Source: Chloroflexota bacterium (GTDB lineage: Bacteria; Chloroflexota; Anaerolineae; UBA4142; SHND01). From it: a stretch of DNA of 64,000 nt. Below, one piece after another: positions 9,001 through 17,591 of this stretch. Under the pieces are notes generated by a model. The model had not been told where the DNA came from. It was given only the letters and a program-made list of their open reading frames with translations, and searched no databases. Both the position numbers and the translations under genes were made by a program. The stretch's first letter is position 1. Every line of letters begins with the position of its first letter. The stretch covers positions 1-64,000 of the forward strand of contig JACQWQ010000071.1 of assembly GCA_016209205.1 (NCBI GenBank), in the 5' to 3' direction.

Positions 9001-10043
9001 CGAAACCAAAGGCGACAATGCTCTCGCCCGAATCGCAAAGCGGCGCGGGCAAACCCGGCTCTATCGTAGATTACACGCTCACTGTTCGCAACATGGGTTA
9101 CCAGACGGATTCGTTCAAGCTCAAGGGCAGCGGCATGACCTATCCGACTGAAATCCGTGATGCCACATGCGCCACGGTCATCAACCAGACCGGCTCGTTG
9201 GCGCCGGGCGCGACAGAAGATATCTGCATCCGCGTCTATGTCGCCAATGCCGCAAAGAAACAGGGCAAAAACAACAATAACAATAACAAGCAGGGCAAAC
9301 AAGGCAAAGCCAAGAATGCTCCTGCCGCCGATGATACGGTAACAATCCAGGCGCAGTCTGCCTCCGATAATCAAGTCAAAGCCACTGCCACGATCAATAC
9401 CATTCAAGTCATCAACACGCTCTTGCTGGTGGATCAGGATGGCAACAACCCGGATGTGCGCGCGTACTATACCGCCATGCTCGACGCGTTCGGTCAACCG
9501 TACGACGTTTGGGACCTGAATACCGACCCGGTATTCCCAATCAACTATCTCAATGCCTATACCACCGTCGTCTGGTTCACAGGGAACACCTGGCCCCAGC
9601 CCATCACAGCGTACGAAGGGGAACTCACGTCGTTCCTGGATAATGGCGGCAGACTGTTCATGAGTGGGCAGGACCTTCTCGACCAAGCGGGTGGCACGAC
9701 CACCTTTGTCCACGACTATCTGCACGTCAATTGGGATGGCAGCGAAGCGCAGAACGACAAGCCGTACGCCAGCGTCACCGGTGTAGGTGGCAATCCCGTC
9801 ACCAACGGTATTGGCGCCGTGCCGCTTGACTCGACCGTTCTGGGCAACACGTTTATGGACTATGTCACGCTCGTCGCCCCAGCAACCGCTGCCTTTACGG
9901 AACCCGGCGCCAACGATGTAGCACTCACGGTTGACACGGGGACATACAAAGTCATGTTCTTTGCGTTCGGCGTCGAAGAATATGGCAACGCTACACAAAA
10001 GGCGGATTTGTTCGACCTCTTTATGGCGTGGGCAAATCCGTAA
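6069..10043 (+). CDS. Large secreted beta-propeller (BNR/sortilin-like) protein with DUF11-type domain
   Basis: The 1324-residue product starts with a clear signal peptide (LLSLLLLLGILFTLPSS, cleavage near AANR) and is likely extracellular. Residues about 110-850 contain repeated BNR/Asp-box motifs (STDGGFTW, SFDGGATW, STDGGQTW, SDDGGNNW, TNNGGASW) typical of VPS10/sortilin-like propellers. A DUF11-type adhesin domain (PDTDVTFNITVTNMG) follows, then a second beta domain. A low-complexity Asn/Lys/Gln linker (residues about 1060-1080) and a C-terminal alpha/beta domain (LLLVDQDGNNPD...) close the protein. GGAGGA precedes the ATG. No peptidase motif is visible; a binding or cell-surface role is inferred. 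Confidence 0.8.
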   Translation: MSARKALVLLSLLLLLGILFTLPSSTQAANRGPNQPSAQNNVAVPPDDDDTVTKPSKAPPVESESAQFLEARDNYYLLPRLAGTNPLSLEDASELQLEATQRAMEMRANAPEALPKAYGGAWDPRGPNPIIQIQRTTFPFTAVSGRIGAVLILPNGQYIIGAAQGGIWTWAEGNYEWTPRTDNIGSMSIGSLAYAPSNPSIVYAGTGEGHLSGDNIAGNGILKSTDGGFTWAHVSGKQLVGMSTSAIVVDPDDANHLYVATLRGRGGVRRVTHPVKRPYGIYESFDGGATWTLLKGYNDQFKGATDLEMDPQNKMIMYSSFWGTGIFKSTDGGQTWSQIMNGLPTDAVWDASPTRFALGLSHPTGQGAVLYTGFDYIDTNGETVLSHVWKSTDEGANWFQTATGTNPDNVEDYCGGQCWYDNVIAVDPTNPDIVFALGQFKYYLGSGGFYRSDDGGNNWLDIACDQHPDFQAFAFNPSDPNEVIYGSDAGVWRSMDQGGRHGASPPLCSNTWEDLNGTVDPNTAAVYAQTGLQITQFTGVSTIPTIPNRLWGGSQDNGTERKFNASNPWYDFGSGDGGYTLVDPTNGNYAYGTYFGITPYRFTVAAFFANEIIRTGIDLSDRAEFYIPWVMNKLNPQQLFLGTYRVYRTNNAKAADSADVLWEPISSDLTSGCTGTAPNGGRGCLVSALAVSAGGHAVWAGTEEGWVQYSASAVDSANPKWNRVDHNMLPGRPVQSIAVDQSNARRALVAFGGYNQATPGFPGHLFLTNDAGKHWQNVSGNLPNIPVNSVIMDPSYPDTFYIGTDVGPFVTNNGGASWDPLGTGFPIVQTVTLDLDPWNRILAAGTHGRGAWRLVDNTTLIPGLVLEKTYPDTPIGPDTDVTFNITVTNMGNADATGVTITDKISGRNTFVSADNGGHKKKGSVVWENLTVPAGDSITVSEVWHISASAKKNIKNKNYTVTSAEGVGAKGTPRVVKLAKPKATMLSPESQSGAGKPGSIVDYTLTVRNMGYQTDSFKLKGSGMTYPTEIRDATCATVINQTGSLAPGATEDICIRVYVANAAKKQGKNNNNNNKQGKQGKAKNAPAADDTVTIQAQSASDNQVKATATINTIQVINTLLLVDQDGNNPDVRAYYTAMLDAFGQPYDVWDLNTDPVFPINYLNAYTTVVWFTGNTWPQPITAYEGELTSFLDNGGRLFMSGQDLLDQAGGTTTFVHDYLHVNWDGSEAQNDKPYASVTGVGGNPVTNGIGAVPLDSTVLGNTFMDYVTLVAPATAAFTEPGANDVALTVDTGTYKVMFFAFGVEEYGNATQKADLFDLFMAWANP

Positions 10044-10060
10044 CCACATCGTACTCACAC

Positions 10061-10110
10061 ACACCTTCGAGGCGCGCGCACCCCGACAATGCTCAATGCC
10101 TCGAAGGTGT
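10061..10110 (+). terminator. Hairpin after the beta-propeller gene
   Basis: ACACCTTCGAGGC at 10061-10073 pairs exactly with GCCTCGAAGGTGT at 10098-10110 across a 24-nt loop. It has no T-run, so it may be a transcript-end stabiliser or a palindromic repeat rather than an intrinsic terminator. Confidence 0.5.
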
Positions 10111-10121
10111 AATTCACCGAC

Positions 10122-10159
10122 AAAAAGCAAAGCAGAGACGCGCGTTGTCTCTGCTTTGC
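10122..10159. terminator. 13-bp perfect hairpin with A-run on its left
   Basis: GCAAAGCAGAGAC (10127-10139) pairs with GTCTCTGCTTTGC (10147-10159) over a 7-nt loop. AAAAA precedes it, so the U-tract is on the minus strand. It would terminate minus-strand transcription even though the flanking genes are on the plus strand. Confidence 0.55.
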
Positions 10160-10200
10160 CATTGATGGAACAATCCCGCTCCGCATAACGTATCTAAAGT

Positions 10201-11058
10201 ATGCAAGGTTCTTGTACGCCGCGTCGCTTGCGGCGTTTCCCAATCATTCTAGTCGGTTTCTCGCTGTGGATGCTCGCGCAGTGCGCGCCTGCAGCGGGCG
10301 AGCGAGTCAATACGCCTCTCGCTCCAACACCCATTTCCACCGTCGTCTTGAATAACGCAACTGCGACTACCGCACAGGCAAATCCAACCAACACCCCGGC
10401 GCCGCCCATCGTCTTGGTAGCCCCCCCCCTGACTTTTACGCCGTCAAATCCGATCCCACTCTCCGGAACCAGCATGTCAAAAGCGCCGCCGCGAAATACG
10501 ACCGAAGCCGCACAACAGCTGGTCCAAGCCCTCGAGCTCGCCTTGAATGAAATGCGCGTGGCGCAAACCAGCGACTCGCTTCAAGCGGCGCAAACGCACA
10601 GCCAAGCATCGTTGAACGTGCTCGTCGGTCAGTACGGACGCTGGTATTCGACGCGCAAGAATGATCCCTCGAACGGCTTGGGAGTCCTGCCCGGCGAAAT
10701 TCAGCCCCAAGGCGGCGCGGACCTCGATGGACCGCCCCAACCCACCTCCGGCTTGGCATTGCTGACGATGGGCACAAGCACAACGCCGTCGCCCGAACTC
10801 ACCACGCTGCTCGGCGATGTGAAACTGTGGCGGTCCAAGCCGCGCGCGGGGTACGACACCATCGCCAACGCGGTCAATTCTGCCGATACGACGCAAATAC
10901 AATTGGGCAAACTCGAAGGCAGCGTCCCGCGCGCGGTCGGCTGGCAGCGCCTCGCGCTCGCCGAATCCTCAAGCGTTAATCGAACGCGCGCCTTTGTCGC
11001 CCAAGCCATCGGCGAATTGGAAATCGCGTTAGAGTCCGCACGCGCCCTCGCACGATAG
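10201..11058 (+). CDS. Exported or membrane-anchored protein of unknown function
   Basis: I do not recognise this 285-residue protein. A basic N-terminus (RRLRR) is followed by a hydrophobic stretch (IILVGFSLWMLAQCA). LAQC could be an imperfect lipobox, but Gln before Cys is unusual. A low-complexity Thr/Pro/Ala region (about 35-90) looks like a cell-wall spacer. The C-terminal 180 residues are predicted helical (AAQQLVQALELALNEMR). No ribosome site is evident before the ATG, so the start is uncertain. It precedes another lipoprotein gene by 43 nt and may be co-transcribed. Confidence 0.6.
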   Translation: MQGSCTPRRLRRFPIILVGFSLWMLAQCAPAAGERVNTPLAPTPISTVVLNNATATTAQANPTNTPAPPIVLVAPPLTFTPSNPIPLSGTSMSKAPPRNTTEAAQQLVQALELALNEMRVAQTSDSLQAAQTHSQASLNVLVGQYGRWYSTRKNDPSNGLGVLPGEIQPQGGADLDGPPQPTSGLALLTMGTSTTPSPELTTLLGDVKLWRSKPRAGYDTIANAVNSADTTQIQLGKLEGSVPRAVGWQRLALAESSSVNRTRAFVAQAIGELEIALESARALAR

Positions 11059-11101
11059 ATACTGAACACTGGCACTCTTGCATTTTGTCATTCAGAGTCC
11101 T

Positions 11102-11893
11102 GTGGCAACCAAACTTTTTTACTTGAGCATGTTGGTCGTATGGTTGTCCCTCACTGCATGTACCAGTCTCGAGCTCGCCCAAAATTCTCAAGGCGGCAAG
11201 CCAAGGGCCACGTCCGTGCACACCCCCACCACATTGGACCCTTCACGTCCGCTCTCAATTTCTGATGATTCCGTCATAAGCGACCAAGAGCTGCTCGCGT
11301 ACTTGAGCGGAACAACTCTGGATACGAATGTTGCAAAGGCGCAAGCACGCCTCTTTCGACAAGGACTGCGCTTTTATTTGATTGTCGTTTCTGCGGAATC
11401 CGTGAACTTGGAACAAGCGATTTATCGAGACCTCGTCAAACGCAATGTTCGCGCTACAACGGGTCCCGACGAAGGGTTTGACACGTCGCGTTTGAAATGC
11501 TATCCCAACTGTGTCTTTGTAGCAGCGTACGCGGTGAATACCCTCGGCATCGAATTCTGGGCGAATGTTTTACGCCACGAACAACGCCACATGGTTCAAG
11601 CTGCCAACAATCCGAATATGGCGCGTGATTTTCGTGACGCGCAGGGGAACTTTACGACGTATGCCGCTTTTGCGGAAGCGTGCGCGGACGAGGGGATTTG
11701 CGTTGCAGAAGAAATTTATCACGCGTCAGAGCGGATGCCCAAGCTACGAGCAACGCTCGGCGTGACCAACACCGCTCGCTTGGAGCGGGCGTGTCAAGGC
11801 GATACAGTCGCGTATCGCAATGTGGTAGAGACATACGAAGCCAAACTGGGCGAACGCGGCGCCTTTGCCAAGCTCTTTCCACCATACAAATAA
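11102..11893 (+). CDS. Lipoprotein with HExxH zinc-protease-like motif
   Basis: From the GTG at 11102 the protein has a standard lipoprotein signal (ATKLFYLSMLVVWLSLTAC) with lipobox LTAC and lipidated Cys at residue 20. The track uses a TTG 8 codons upstream, which gives a poorer signal. HEQRH at residues 159-163 fits the HExxH zinc motif of gluzincin-like peptidases. The acidic stretch EACADEGICVAEE about 30 residues later could supply the third ligand. No named peptidase family is recognised. It would act on the outer side of the membrane. A terminator follows the gene. Confidence 0.6.
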   Translation: MATKLFYLSMLVVWLSLTACTSLELAQNSQGGKPRATSVHTPTTLDPSRPLSISDDSVISDQELLAYLSGTTLDTNVAKAQARLFRQGLRFYLIVVSAESVNLEQAIYRDLVKRNVRATTGPDEGFDTSRLKCYPNCVFVAAYAVNTLGIEFWANVLRHEQRHMVQAANNPNMARDFRDAQGNFTTYAAFAEACADEGICVAEEIYHASERMPKLRATLGVTNTARLERACQGDTVAYRNVVETYEAKLGERGAFAKLFPPYK

Positions 11894-11921
11894 GCCACGC
11901 ACCGCGCCTTGCGCCAAAACA

Positions 11922-11954
11922 AAACGCCCGTCCTGCGCAAACAGGGCGGGCGTT
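11922..11954 (+). terminator. Intrinsic terminator after the HExxH lipoprotein gene
   Basis: ACGCCCGTCCTG pairs with CAGGGCGGGCGT (one T-G pair) over a short loop, preceded by AAAA and followed by TT. It lies between the plus-strand lipoprotein gene and the minus-strand Uma2 gene. Confidence 0.7.
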
Positions 11955-12012
11955 TACGTTTCATCCTTCACGTTGTTCAGGACAGGCAGTTTCACGTTTC
12001 ACGCTTCCACAC

Positions 12013-12591
12013 TCAATCCAACCACGTCACCTTGGCATAAATTTGGCGCAGCGAAATTTCGCCCTCGATTGTCTTGAGCACGGCGACAGCGTCCAAATCA
12101 TTATAGATTTCTATCGTCCACTGTCCGCGTGGAATGCGCCGCAAGACCTCGACGTGCGCGCGTTCGGATTCGACCAGCACCAGTTCTTGGAGCGAAGGAA
12201 TCTTTTTGTAAAACTTGAATTTCGCGCCGCGATCATACGCGCGCGTCGAGGGCGACATCGCCTCGACGAGGACAATCGGATTGGTCAGGGTTGATTTGCT
12301 CTTTGGGTCAAACTGCATTTTGCCGCATACGACGGACACATCGGGATGGGTGTACAATTCTTCATCCTCGATCAAGATGCGCATGTCACTGTCGAACACG
12401 CGGCAAGGAGTTTGCGCCAACGCGTTATTCAAGGCGGTGATCATGTTTGCCGAAACCAAATTATGGTCGGGCGTGCCGCCCGCCATGTCATAAATCTTGC
12501 CGTCGTAAAATTCATGCTTGGTATCGGATACGTCTTCCAGCGCGAGATATTGTTCTGCCGTGAATTCGGTTGCCAATGAGCGTTTCAACAT
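12013..12591 (-). CDS. Uma2 family (DUF820) PD-(D/E)XK nuclease-like protein
   Basis: The 192-residue protein has the full Uma2 pattern: FTAEQYLALED, KHEFYDGKIYDMAGG, a short acidic strand THPDVSVVCG, and IVLVEAMSPSTRAYDRGAKF holding the active-site-like Asp/Glu/Lys set. Uma2 proteins are abundant in Cyanobacteria and Chloroflexota; their biological role is unsettled. The ATG at 12591 is chosen over the track start because GGAGGGACGC precedes it and MLKRSLATEFTAEQY is the usual opening. The stop codon abuts degenerate GTTTCAC repeats at 11964-12010. Confidence 0.85.
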   Translation of the reverse strand: MLKRSLATEFTAEQYLALEDVSDTKHEFYDGKIYDMAGGTPDHNLVSANMITALNNALAQTPCRVFDSDMRILIEDEELYTHPDVSVVCGKMQFDPKSKSTLTNPIVLVEAMSPSTRAYDRGAKFKFYKKIPSLQELVLVESERAHVEVLRRIPRGQWTIEIYNDLDAVAVLKTIEGEISLRQIYAKVTWLD

Positions 12592-12753
12592 ACGCGTCCC
12601 TCCGCGTGCAATTTTAGCAGTTGCATATTCACGTGTCAAAGCCAAAACAAAACGCCCGCCCCGTTGTCACAGAGCGAGCACTTGCTCTTTCCCTTTTGAA
12701 CGTTACTCCCTTTTGAACGTTACGGCGAACCGAACGAATCAATTCGTTACTAC

Positions 12754-12970
12754 GTTTCACGTTTCACGTTTCACGTTTCACGCTTCACGTTTCACGCTTC
12801 ACGCTTCACGTTTCACGTTTCACGCTTCACGTTTCACGTTTCACGTTTCACGTTTCACGTTTCACGTTTCACGCTTCACGTTTCACGCTTCACGTTTCAC
12901 GCTTCACGTTTCACGTTTCACGCTTCACGTTTCACGTTTCACGTTTCACGTTTCACGTTTCACGTTTCAC
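12754..12970. repeat. 31-unit heptamer array, GTTTCAC/GCTTCAC
   Basis: Exactly 31 uninterrupted 7-bp units run from 12754 to 12970. Twenty-three are GTTTCAC and eight are GCTTCAC, mixed in an irregular order. The last unit supplies the clpC stop codon (TGA on the minus strand). The whole gap between the Uma2 gene and clpC is this array plus about 100 bp of unremarkable sequence. A plus-strand ORF through it ([10 protein letters not shown] repeats) is a by-product. Confidence 0.97.
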
Positions 12971-15378
12971 GCCTCTTTGAATTCGCCGGACAGCACTCCT
13001 TCGGATAACGGGTCTTCGATGAGTTGCTGAATTTTGCGCTTGAGCGGGCGCGCGCCAAATTGCTGATCGAACCCTTCCCGCGCCAGTTGTTCTTTGGCGG
13101 CATCGGTCATTTCCAGTTCGATGTTATGTTCTTCGAGGCGCGGCTCGAGCTGTCGCAGCTGTACGTCCACGATTTGCAGAATGTCGTCCCGGGTCAAGGC
13201 GCGGAATACGACAACGCCGTCAATACGATTGAGAAATTCGGGACGGAACAAGCGCTTGAGTTCGCCCATCAGTTTGTCGCGCATCTTGCCGTACGCATCT
13301 TCGATGGATTTCGCCTCGTCCTTTTTCACCGCGAACCCGAGATTGCTGTCGCGCTGAATCAAGTCCGCGCCGATGTTGGACGTCATGATAATAATCGTAT
13401 TGCGGAAATCTACCTTGCGCCCTTTGGCGTCTGCGAGATGACCCTCTTCCAAAATCTGCAAGAGAATGTTGAACGCTTCGGGATGCGCCTTTTCGATTTC
13501 GTCGAGCAGGATTACCGAGTAGGGGCGGCGGCGTATCGCTTCGGTCAATTGCCCGCCGTCTTCGTACCCGATATAGCCGGGCGGCGCGCCGACCAAACGC
13601 GCGACGGCGTGCCGTTCCATAAACTCGGACATGTCAATCTGAATCAGCGTATCCTCTTTGCCAAACATGAATTCGGCGAGCGTTTTCGCCAATTCCGTTT
13701 TGCCGACCCCGGTCGGTCCCAAGAAAATGAACGAGCCGATGGGGCGCTTGGGATCTTTGAACCCCGCGCGGGCGCGGCGCACGGCTTTGGAAATGATGTT
13801 AATCGCATCTTCTTGACCGACGATGCGTTCGTGCAGCGCGTGCTCCATCTTGAGCAAACGCGTCGTTTCGGCTTCCGAAATCTGCGTGAGCGGCACACCC
13901 GTCCACATCGAAACGACTTCGGCGATGTCCTCGGCGCCGACGATCGGCATCGCGCTGTCCGAGAATTCCGTAAAGTTTATTTGCGCCTGTTTCAATTTTT
14001 CTTTGACGGCGCGCTCGCGATTTTGCAATTCAATCGCTTCGTCAAACTCTTCGGAATCCATCGCTTCTTCCCGACGTTGTTGGAGCGTCTTTAAATCCTC
14101 GGTCAATTCATCCCACGCGGGCGGCTTGGGCACTTTGTACATGCGCACACGCGACGAGGCTTCGTCAATCAGATCAATGGCTTTGTCAGGCAAAAAGCGA
14201 TCGGTGACATAACGCGCCGCCAGCTGCGCTGCGCTGGTCAAGGCATCGTCGCCAATCTTGAGCGAGTGGTGTTGTTCGTAGCGTTCGCGCACCCCCTTCA
14301 AGATTTCAATCGTCTCTTCGACGCTCGGCTCTTCGACCTTGACCGGTTGAAAGCGGCGTTCGAGCGCGGCGTCGGATTCGATGTGCTTGCGATACTCTTC
14401 CAGCGTCGTCGCGCCCACACATTGCAATTCGCCGCGGCCCAAGGCGGGCTTGAGGATATTTGCCGCGTCTACCGCGCTGCCCGCCGCGCCCGCGCCGACG
14501 ACCATGTGAATTTCGTCAATGAACAAAATACTTTTGCTGCCCTTGATTTCGTCAATCACGCGCTTCATGCGCTCTTCAAACTGCCCGCGATAAATGGTCC
14601 CCGCGACCAACGACCCCACGTCGAGCTGCAGCACGCGTTTGCTCAACAATTGCTGCGGCACTTGGCCGGCGATGATGCGCTGCGCCAGCCCTTCCACAAT
14701 CGCGGTCTTGCCCACACCGGGTTCGCCAATCAACGCGGGATTGTTTTTGGTGCGGCGCGAGAGAATTTGAATCACGCGTTCGATCTCTTTTTGGCGTCCG
14801 ATGACGGGGTCCAGTTTATTTTCTTCGGCAAGGGAGGTAAGGTCTATCGCTAATTGATCCAACAGCGGCGTCTTGGATTCGCCGCGTTTTTGTTTCGAGC
14901 CGGAAGTTTTTTCTTGTTCGCCTTGGGCGGGCGCAGAATTCATGACTTCTTTGGCGAGGTTGGAACGCACCTTGTCCGGCGAGACGCCGAGCGATTTGAG
15001 GACATTGACCGCAATGCCGTCGCCTTCGCGAATGAGTCCGAGCAAGAGGTGCTCCGTGCCGATGTAATGATGTCCCATGCGCCGCGCTTCGTCCACCGCC
15101 AATTCGATCACGCGCTTGGTGCGCGGCGTAAGCGACAGGCGCGTCCCGGGCGCGGCTTGGCCGCGACCCACGATTTCTTCAATGACTTGGCGCACGCGCG
15201 TTTGGTCCAAACCCAAATCGCGCAGAACTTTGGCGGCAAGCCCTTCCTCTTCACGAATCAATCCCAGTAGAATGTGTTCTGTGCCGATGTAATTGTGATT
15301 CAAACGCTGCGCCTCTTCCTGAGCAAACGTCAATACACGGCGCGCGCGCTTGGTAAACTTGTCAAACTTATCGGACAT
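12967..15378 (-). CDS. clpC: ATP-dependent Clp protease ATP-binding subunit ClpC
   Basis: ClpC unfolds proteins for degradation by ClpP and works as a hexamer in the cytoplasm. The 803-residue product has two N-terminal Clp repeats (FTKRARRVL..., [12 protein letters not shown]..., residues 1-145), AAA1 with Walker A GEPGVGKT near 220, a UVR-like middle segment ([20 protein letters not shown]), and AAA2 with [12 protein letters not shown] near 550. The track start is GTG; the adjacent ATG at 15378 is better spaced from GAGGTGA. The C-terminus ends EFKEA, and its TGA lies in the heptamer array, so the tail may have been remodelled by the repeat. Confidence 0.96.
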   Translation of the reverse strand: MSDKFDKFTKRARRVLTFAQEEAQRLNHNYIGTEHILLGLIREEEGLAAKVLRDLGLDQTRVRQVIEEIVGRGQAAPGTRLSLTPRTKRVIELAVDEARRMGHHYIGTEHLLLGLIREGDGIAVNVLKSLGVSPDKVRSNLAKEVMNSAPAQGEQEKTSGSKQKRGESKTPLLDQLAIDLTSLAEENKLDPVIGRQKEIERVIQILSRRTKNNPALIGEPGVGKTAIVEGLAQRIIAGQVPQQLLSKRVLQLDVGSLVAGTIYRGQFEERMKRVIDEIKGSKSILFIDEIHMVVGAGAAGSAVDAANILKPALGRGELQCVGATTLEEYRKHIESDAALERRFQPVKVEEPSVEETIEILKGVRERYEQHHSLKIGDDALTSAAQLAARYVTDRFLPDKAIDLIDEASSRVRMYKVPKPPAWDELTEDLKTLQQRREEAMDSEEFDEAIELQNRERAVKEKLKQAQINFTEFSDSAMPIVGAEDIAEVVSMWTGVPLTQISEAETTRLLKMEHALHERIVGQEDAINIISKAVRRARAGFKDPKRPIGSFIFLGPTGVGKTELAKTLAEFMFGKEDTLIQIDMSEFMERHAVARLVGAPPGYIGYEDGGQLTEAIRRRPYSVILLDEIEKAHPEAFNILLQILEEGHLADAKGRKVDFRNTIIIMTSNIGADLIQRDSNLGFAVKKDEAKSIEDAYGKMRDKLMGELKRLFRPEFLNRIDGVVVFRALTRDDILQIVDVQLRQLEPRLEEHNIELEMTDAAKEQLAREGFDQQFGARPLKRKIQQLIEDPLSEGVLSGEFKEA

Positions 15379-16067
15379 CACGTGTCACCTCGATCATTCC
15401 GTTTCATGCTGACCGGCATATCCAGCGTAACGTCTCTGCGGGTTAGCTCTGCGGGTCAGGACCAGAGCTGTGCGAGTCCGAATCGAACACCGAACAGTCT
15501 AGTAATTTGAGACTCTGTCGCAACGCGGTTTTACAAGCCGTCGAGAGTGGTCTATTTTTCTGGTCAACACTTGGATGCACGGGCGCAGGCATTCTTACGC
15601 TCGCCAGTGGCAATCCAATTCAGCTAGACCGACAAACCAAATCTGCAACCACGTCTTGCTGCTGCACCATCACGCACGATATATGGTATGGGCATTTACG
15701 TGATGTGGTCTCCGTGTGTAACGCCGTCGGGCTGCGACATGTAATTCGCACTTGTTAGACGGCGGCGCGAGTCTCTGCGTTCAATACACTGTTCCTGAAT
15801 TTCAAGACCTTTGCCAAGACCTGTTTTCTTTGCTTTGCTTGACAAGAAAACGGATTTTGGGGCGGTTTGCTCATTCTCGGCAAAGGAATTGGAATCCGGG
15901 AATGACACATAACGTATTCTAAAACGAACGCGCCGCAAGCGCAATGGCGCCAATGGCTGATGCGCTGTCGACGCGATGTTTCGCTGCGATGAAGGAATAG
16001 CGAATGAAAAAGGGCAATGAGACACAAAAGGCGTCCACAGTGCCTCAGCAGGACGCCTTACTCTATG
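15379..16067. other. 689-bp intergenic region between clpC and rpsA
   Basis: No coding region or recognised RNA is seen. A small stem AGCTCTG/CAGAGCT lies at 15445-15469. A stretch near 15465-15550 looks faintly like a tRNA, but its T-arm does not pair. The right end holds the rpsA terminator. The clpC promoter must lie at the left end but no strong -35/-10 pair stands out. Confidence 0.5.
16026..16060 (-). terminator. Terminator of rpsA
   Basis: On the minus strand AAGGCGTCC pairs with GGACGCCTT over a 14-nt loop and is followed by a short T-rich stretch, about 8 nt after the rpsA stop. Confidence 0.75.
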
Positions 16068-17369
16068 TTACTCGGTTTTGGTTTCGGCAGCATCAAGCTC
16101 TTGTGGCGCGCCATCCGCCTGCTCATCCCACTCTTCGGCATCTTGCTGATCGTACTCGCTATAGTCTTGGTCATTGACGCGCTTGAGCGAAAGTCCCAAA
16201 CGACGCTTGGCCGAATCAATCTTGATGACGCGCAGTTGATACACTTCGCCTTCTTTCACGACTTCTTTGGGATGGTTGATCCGTTTGTCGGACAATTCCG
16301 AAACGTGAATCAACCCCTCAATGCCATCGTCCACGCGCGCGAATGCGCCAAAGGAAGCGAGTTTTGTAATCGTGCCACTCACCAACTGCCCGACGGCGTA
16401 GCGATCCTCAATCGTCGTCCACGGCTCGGGCGCCAGACGTTTCATCGAAAGCGCAATGCGATTCTTGTTGCGATCAATCCCGAGCACTTGAACTTGTACG
16501 GTATCGCCGGGTTTGACGATCTCCTTCGGGTGTCCGATTTTCGACCAGGACAATTCCGAAACGTGAATCAACCCGTCCAAGCCGCCGAGGTCTACAAAGA
16601 CGCCGAAATCGGCAACACTCGTCACAGTGCCGGTGCGTACGTCACCGTCTTGGATTTCTTCCAAGAGGCGCGCTTTGGCGTCCCGCCGCACTTCACGCAT
16701 TGCCGCGCGCTCGGAAAGGATCAGCCGATTGCGCGCGCGATCAATTTCAATAATCTTGAGTTTGAGTTTCTTGCCTGTTTGCGCCGCAAGGTCTGCTTCG
16801 GTCAGATCGCGTTCCCCACGTCCGCGCGACGCAATTTCCAATTGGGACGCGGGCACAAAGCCGCGAATTTTTCCAACGCGTACAATCAACCCACCCTTGT
16901 TGTAACCGGCAACCTGAGCTTCGATGATCGCGTCCGCTTTTTGTGAAACTTCGGCGTCGCGCCAATCCCGTTCTTCTTGAGCGCGCGCAACGGAAAGAAC
17001 GGTGAGACCTTCCTGATCTTCGGATTTCAAAACAAAGGCGAGAATTTCATCGCCGACCTGCGGGCGTTTGCCTTCGCGCGCTAATTCTTCGACTTCTTTG
17101 GACGCGATAATCGCCTCAGATTTGGTGCCGATGTCAACCAAAACTTCGTGCGGCGCGGCGCGTACGACCACGCCCGATACAATATCCCCATATTTGGGGC
17201 GCTTGTACGTGTATTCTTCCGCCGACAGCGATGCCATGAAATTGGCATTCTTGTCGTTGGCTGCCTTGGGCGCAGTCTTTTTTTGTGAGACGACAGGTTT
17301 GGTCGCTTCACTAGAGTTTTGTGAGGTTTCTCCTCCCTGGGGCGCCTGGCTCCCGTGAACCGAATCCAT
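16068..17369 (-). CDS. rpsA: 30S ribosomal protein S1-like, four S1 domains
   Basis: The 433-residue protein has four S1 RNA-binding domains at about residues 58-130, 145-215, 232-300 and 317-386. Repeated S1 motifs include GLIHVSELSWSKIGHP and GLIHVSELSDKRINHP. S1 helps mRNA binding to the small ribosomal subunit. The N-terminal 50 residues are Ala/Lys/Ser-rich and the last 35 are acidic, so both ends are probably disordered. Four domains rather than six is normal outside Proteobacteria. The track ORF starts 22 codons early; ATG 17369 follows GGAG with 8-nt spacing. A good promoter and terminator flank it, so it is monocistronic. Confidence 0.92.
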   Translation of the reverse strand: MDSVHGSQAPQGGETSQNSSEATKPVVSQKKTAPKAANDKNANFMASLSAEEYTYKRPKYGDIVSGVVVRAAPHEVLVDIGTKSEAIIASKEVEELAREGKRPQVGDEILAFVLKSEDQEGLTVLSVARAQEERDWRDAEVSQKADAIIEAQVAGYNKGGLIVRVGKIRGFVPASQLEIASRGRGERDLTEADLAAQTGKKLKLKIIEIDRARNRLILSERAAMREVRRDAKARLLEEIQDGDVRTGTVTSVADFGVFVDLGGLDGLIHVSELSWSKIGHPKEIVKPGDTVQVQVLGIDRNKNRIALSMKRLAPEPWTTIEDRYAVGQLVSGTITKLASFGAFARVDDGIEGLIHVSELSDKRINHPKEVVKEGEVYQLRVIKIDSAKRRLGLSLKRVNDQDYSEYDQQDAEEWDEQADGAPQELDAAETKTE

Positions 17370-17440
17370 TAAATTAACTCCGACGTGCCGTGGTGGTGAC
17401 GTAGCAAATGTGATCGGCAAAATTTCTGCCGACACAAATC

Positions 17441-17468
17441 ATTATAGACGAAAAGAGTGATTTGGCAA
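17441..17468 (-). promoter_or_regulatory. rpsA promoter
   Basis: On the minus strand TTGCCA and a perfect TATAAT are separated by 16 nt. The -10 ends 71 nt before the rpsA ATG. Confidence 0.75.
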
Positions 17469-17484
17469 CTGACTGAATGGGTAA

Positions 17485-17580
17485 GGTGACGAGTGACGGG
17501 TGACAGGGAAACTCATGTCACAAGTCACAAGTCACAAGTCACAAGTTACAAGTCACAAGTCACAAGTCACCTGTCACTTG
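17485..17580. repeat. AAGTCAC/GTGAC-type short-word repeats
   Basis: A run of GTGACG/GGTGACA words is followed by about nine near-perfect CACAAGT heptamers with one T-for-C variant, ending in CACCTGTCACTTG. It fills the gap between the rpsA promoter and the 3' end of ridA. The degenerate last words run into the ridA stop. Confidence 0.92.
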
Positions 17581-17591
17581 TCCCTTGCCAC

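Noticed and set aside
8952-10130. 392-residue antisense ORF at the end of the beta-propeller gene
   Set aside because: Shadow ORF opposite a strongly supported coding region.
12754-12970. Possible CRISPR array
   Set aside because: Units are 7 bp with no spacers; no cas genes in the window.
12518-13030. Plus-strand ORF with [10 protein letters not shown]-type repeats
   Set aside because: It is simply the heptamer array read in one frame; no ribosome site, and it overlaps the real clpC stop.
13024-14094. 356-residue plus-strand ORF opposite clpC
   Set aside because: Shadow ORF; clpC motifs are continuous on the other strand.
15460-15550. tRNA-like sequence on the minus strand
   Set aside because: The T-arm and anticodon-arm candidates do not pair with standard lengths.
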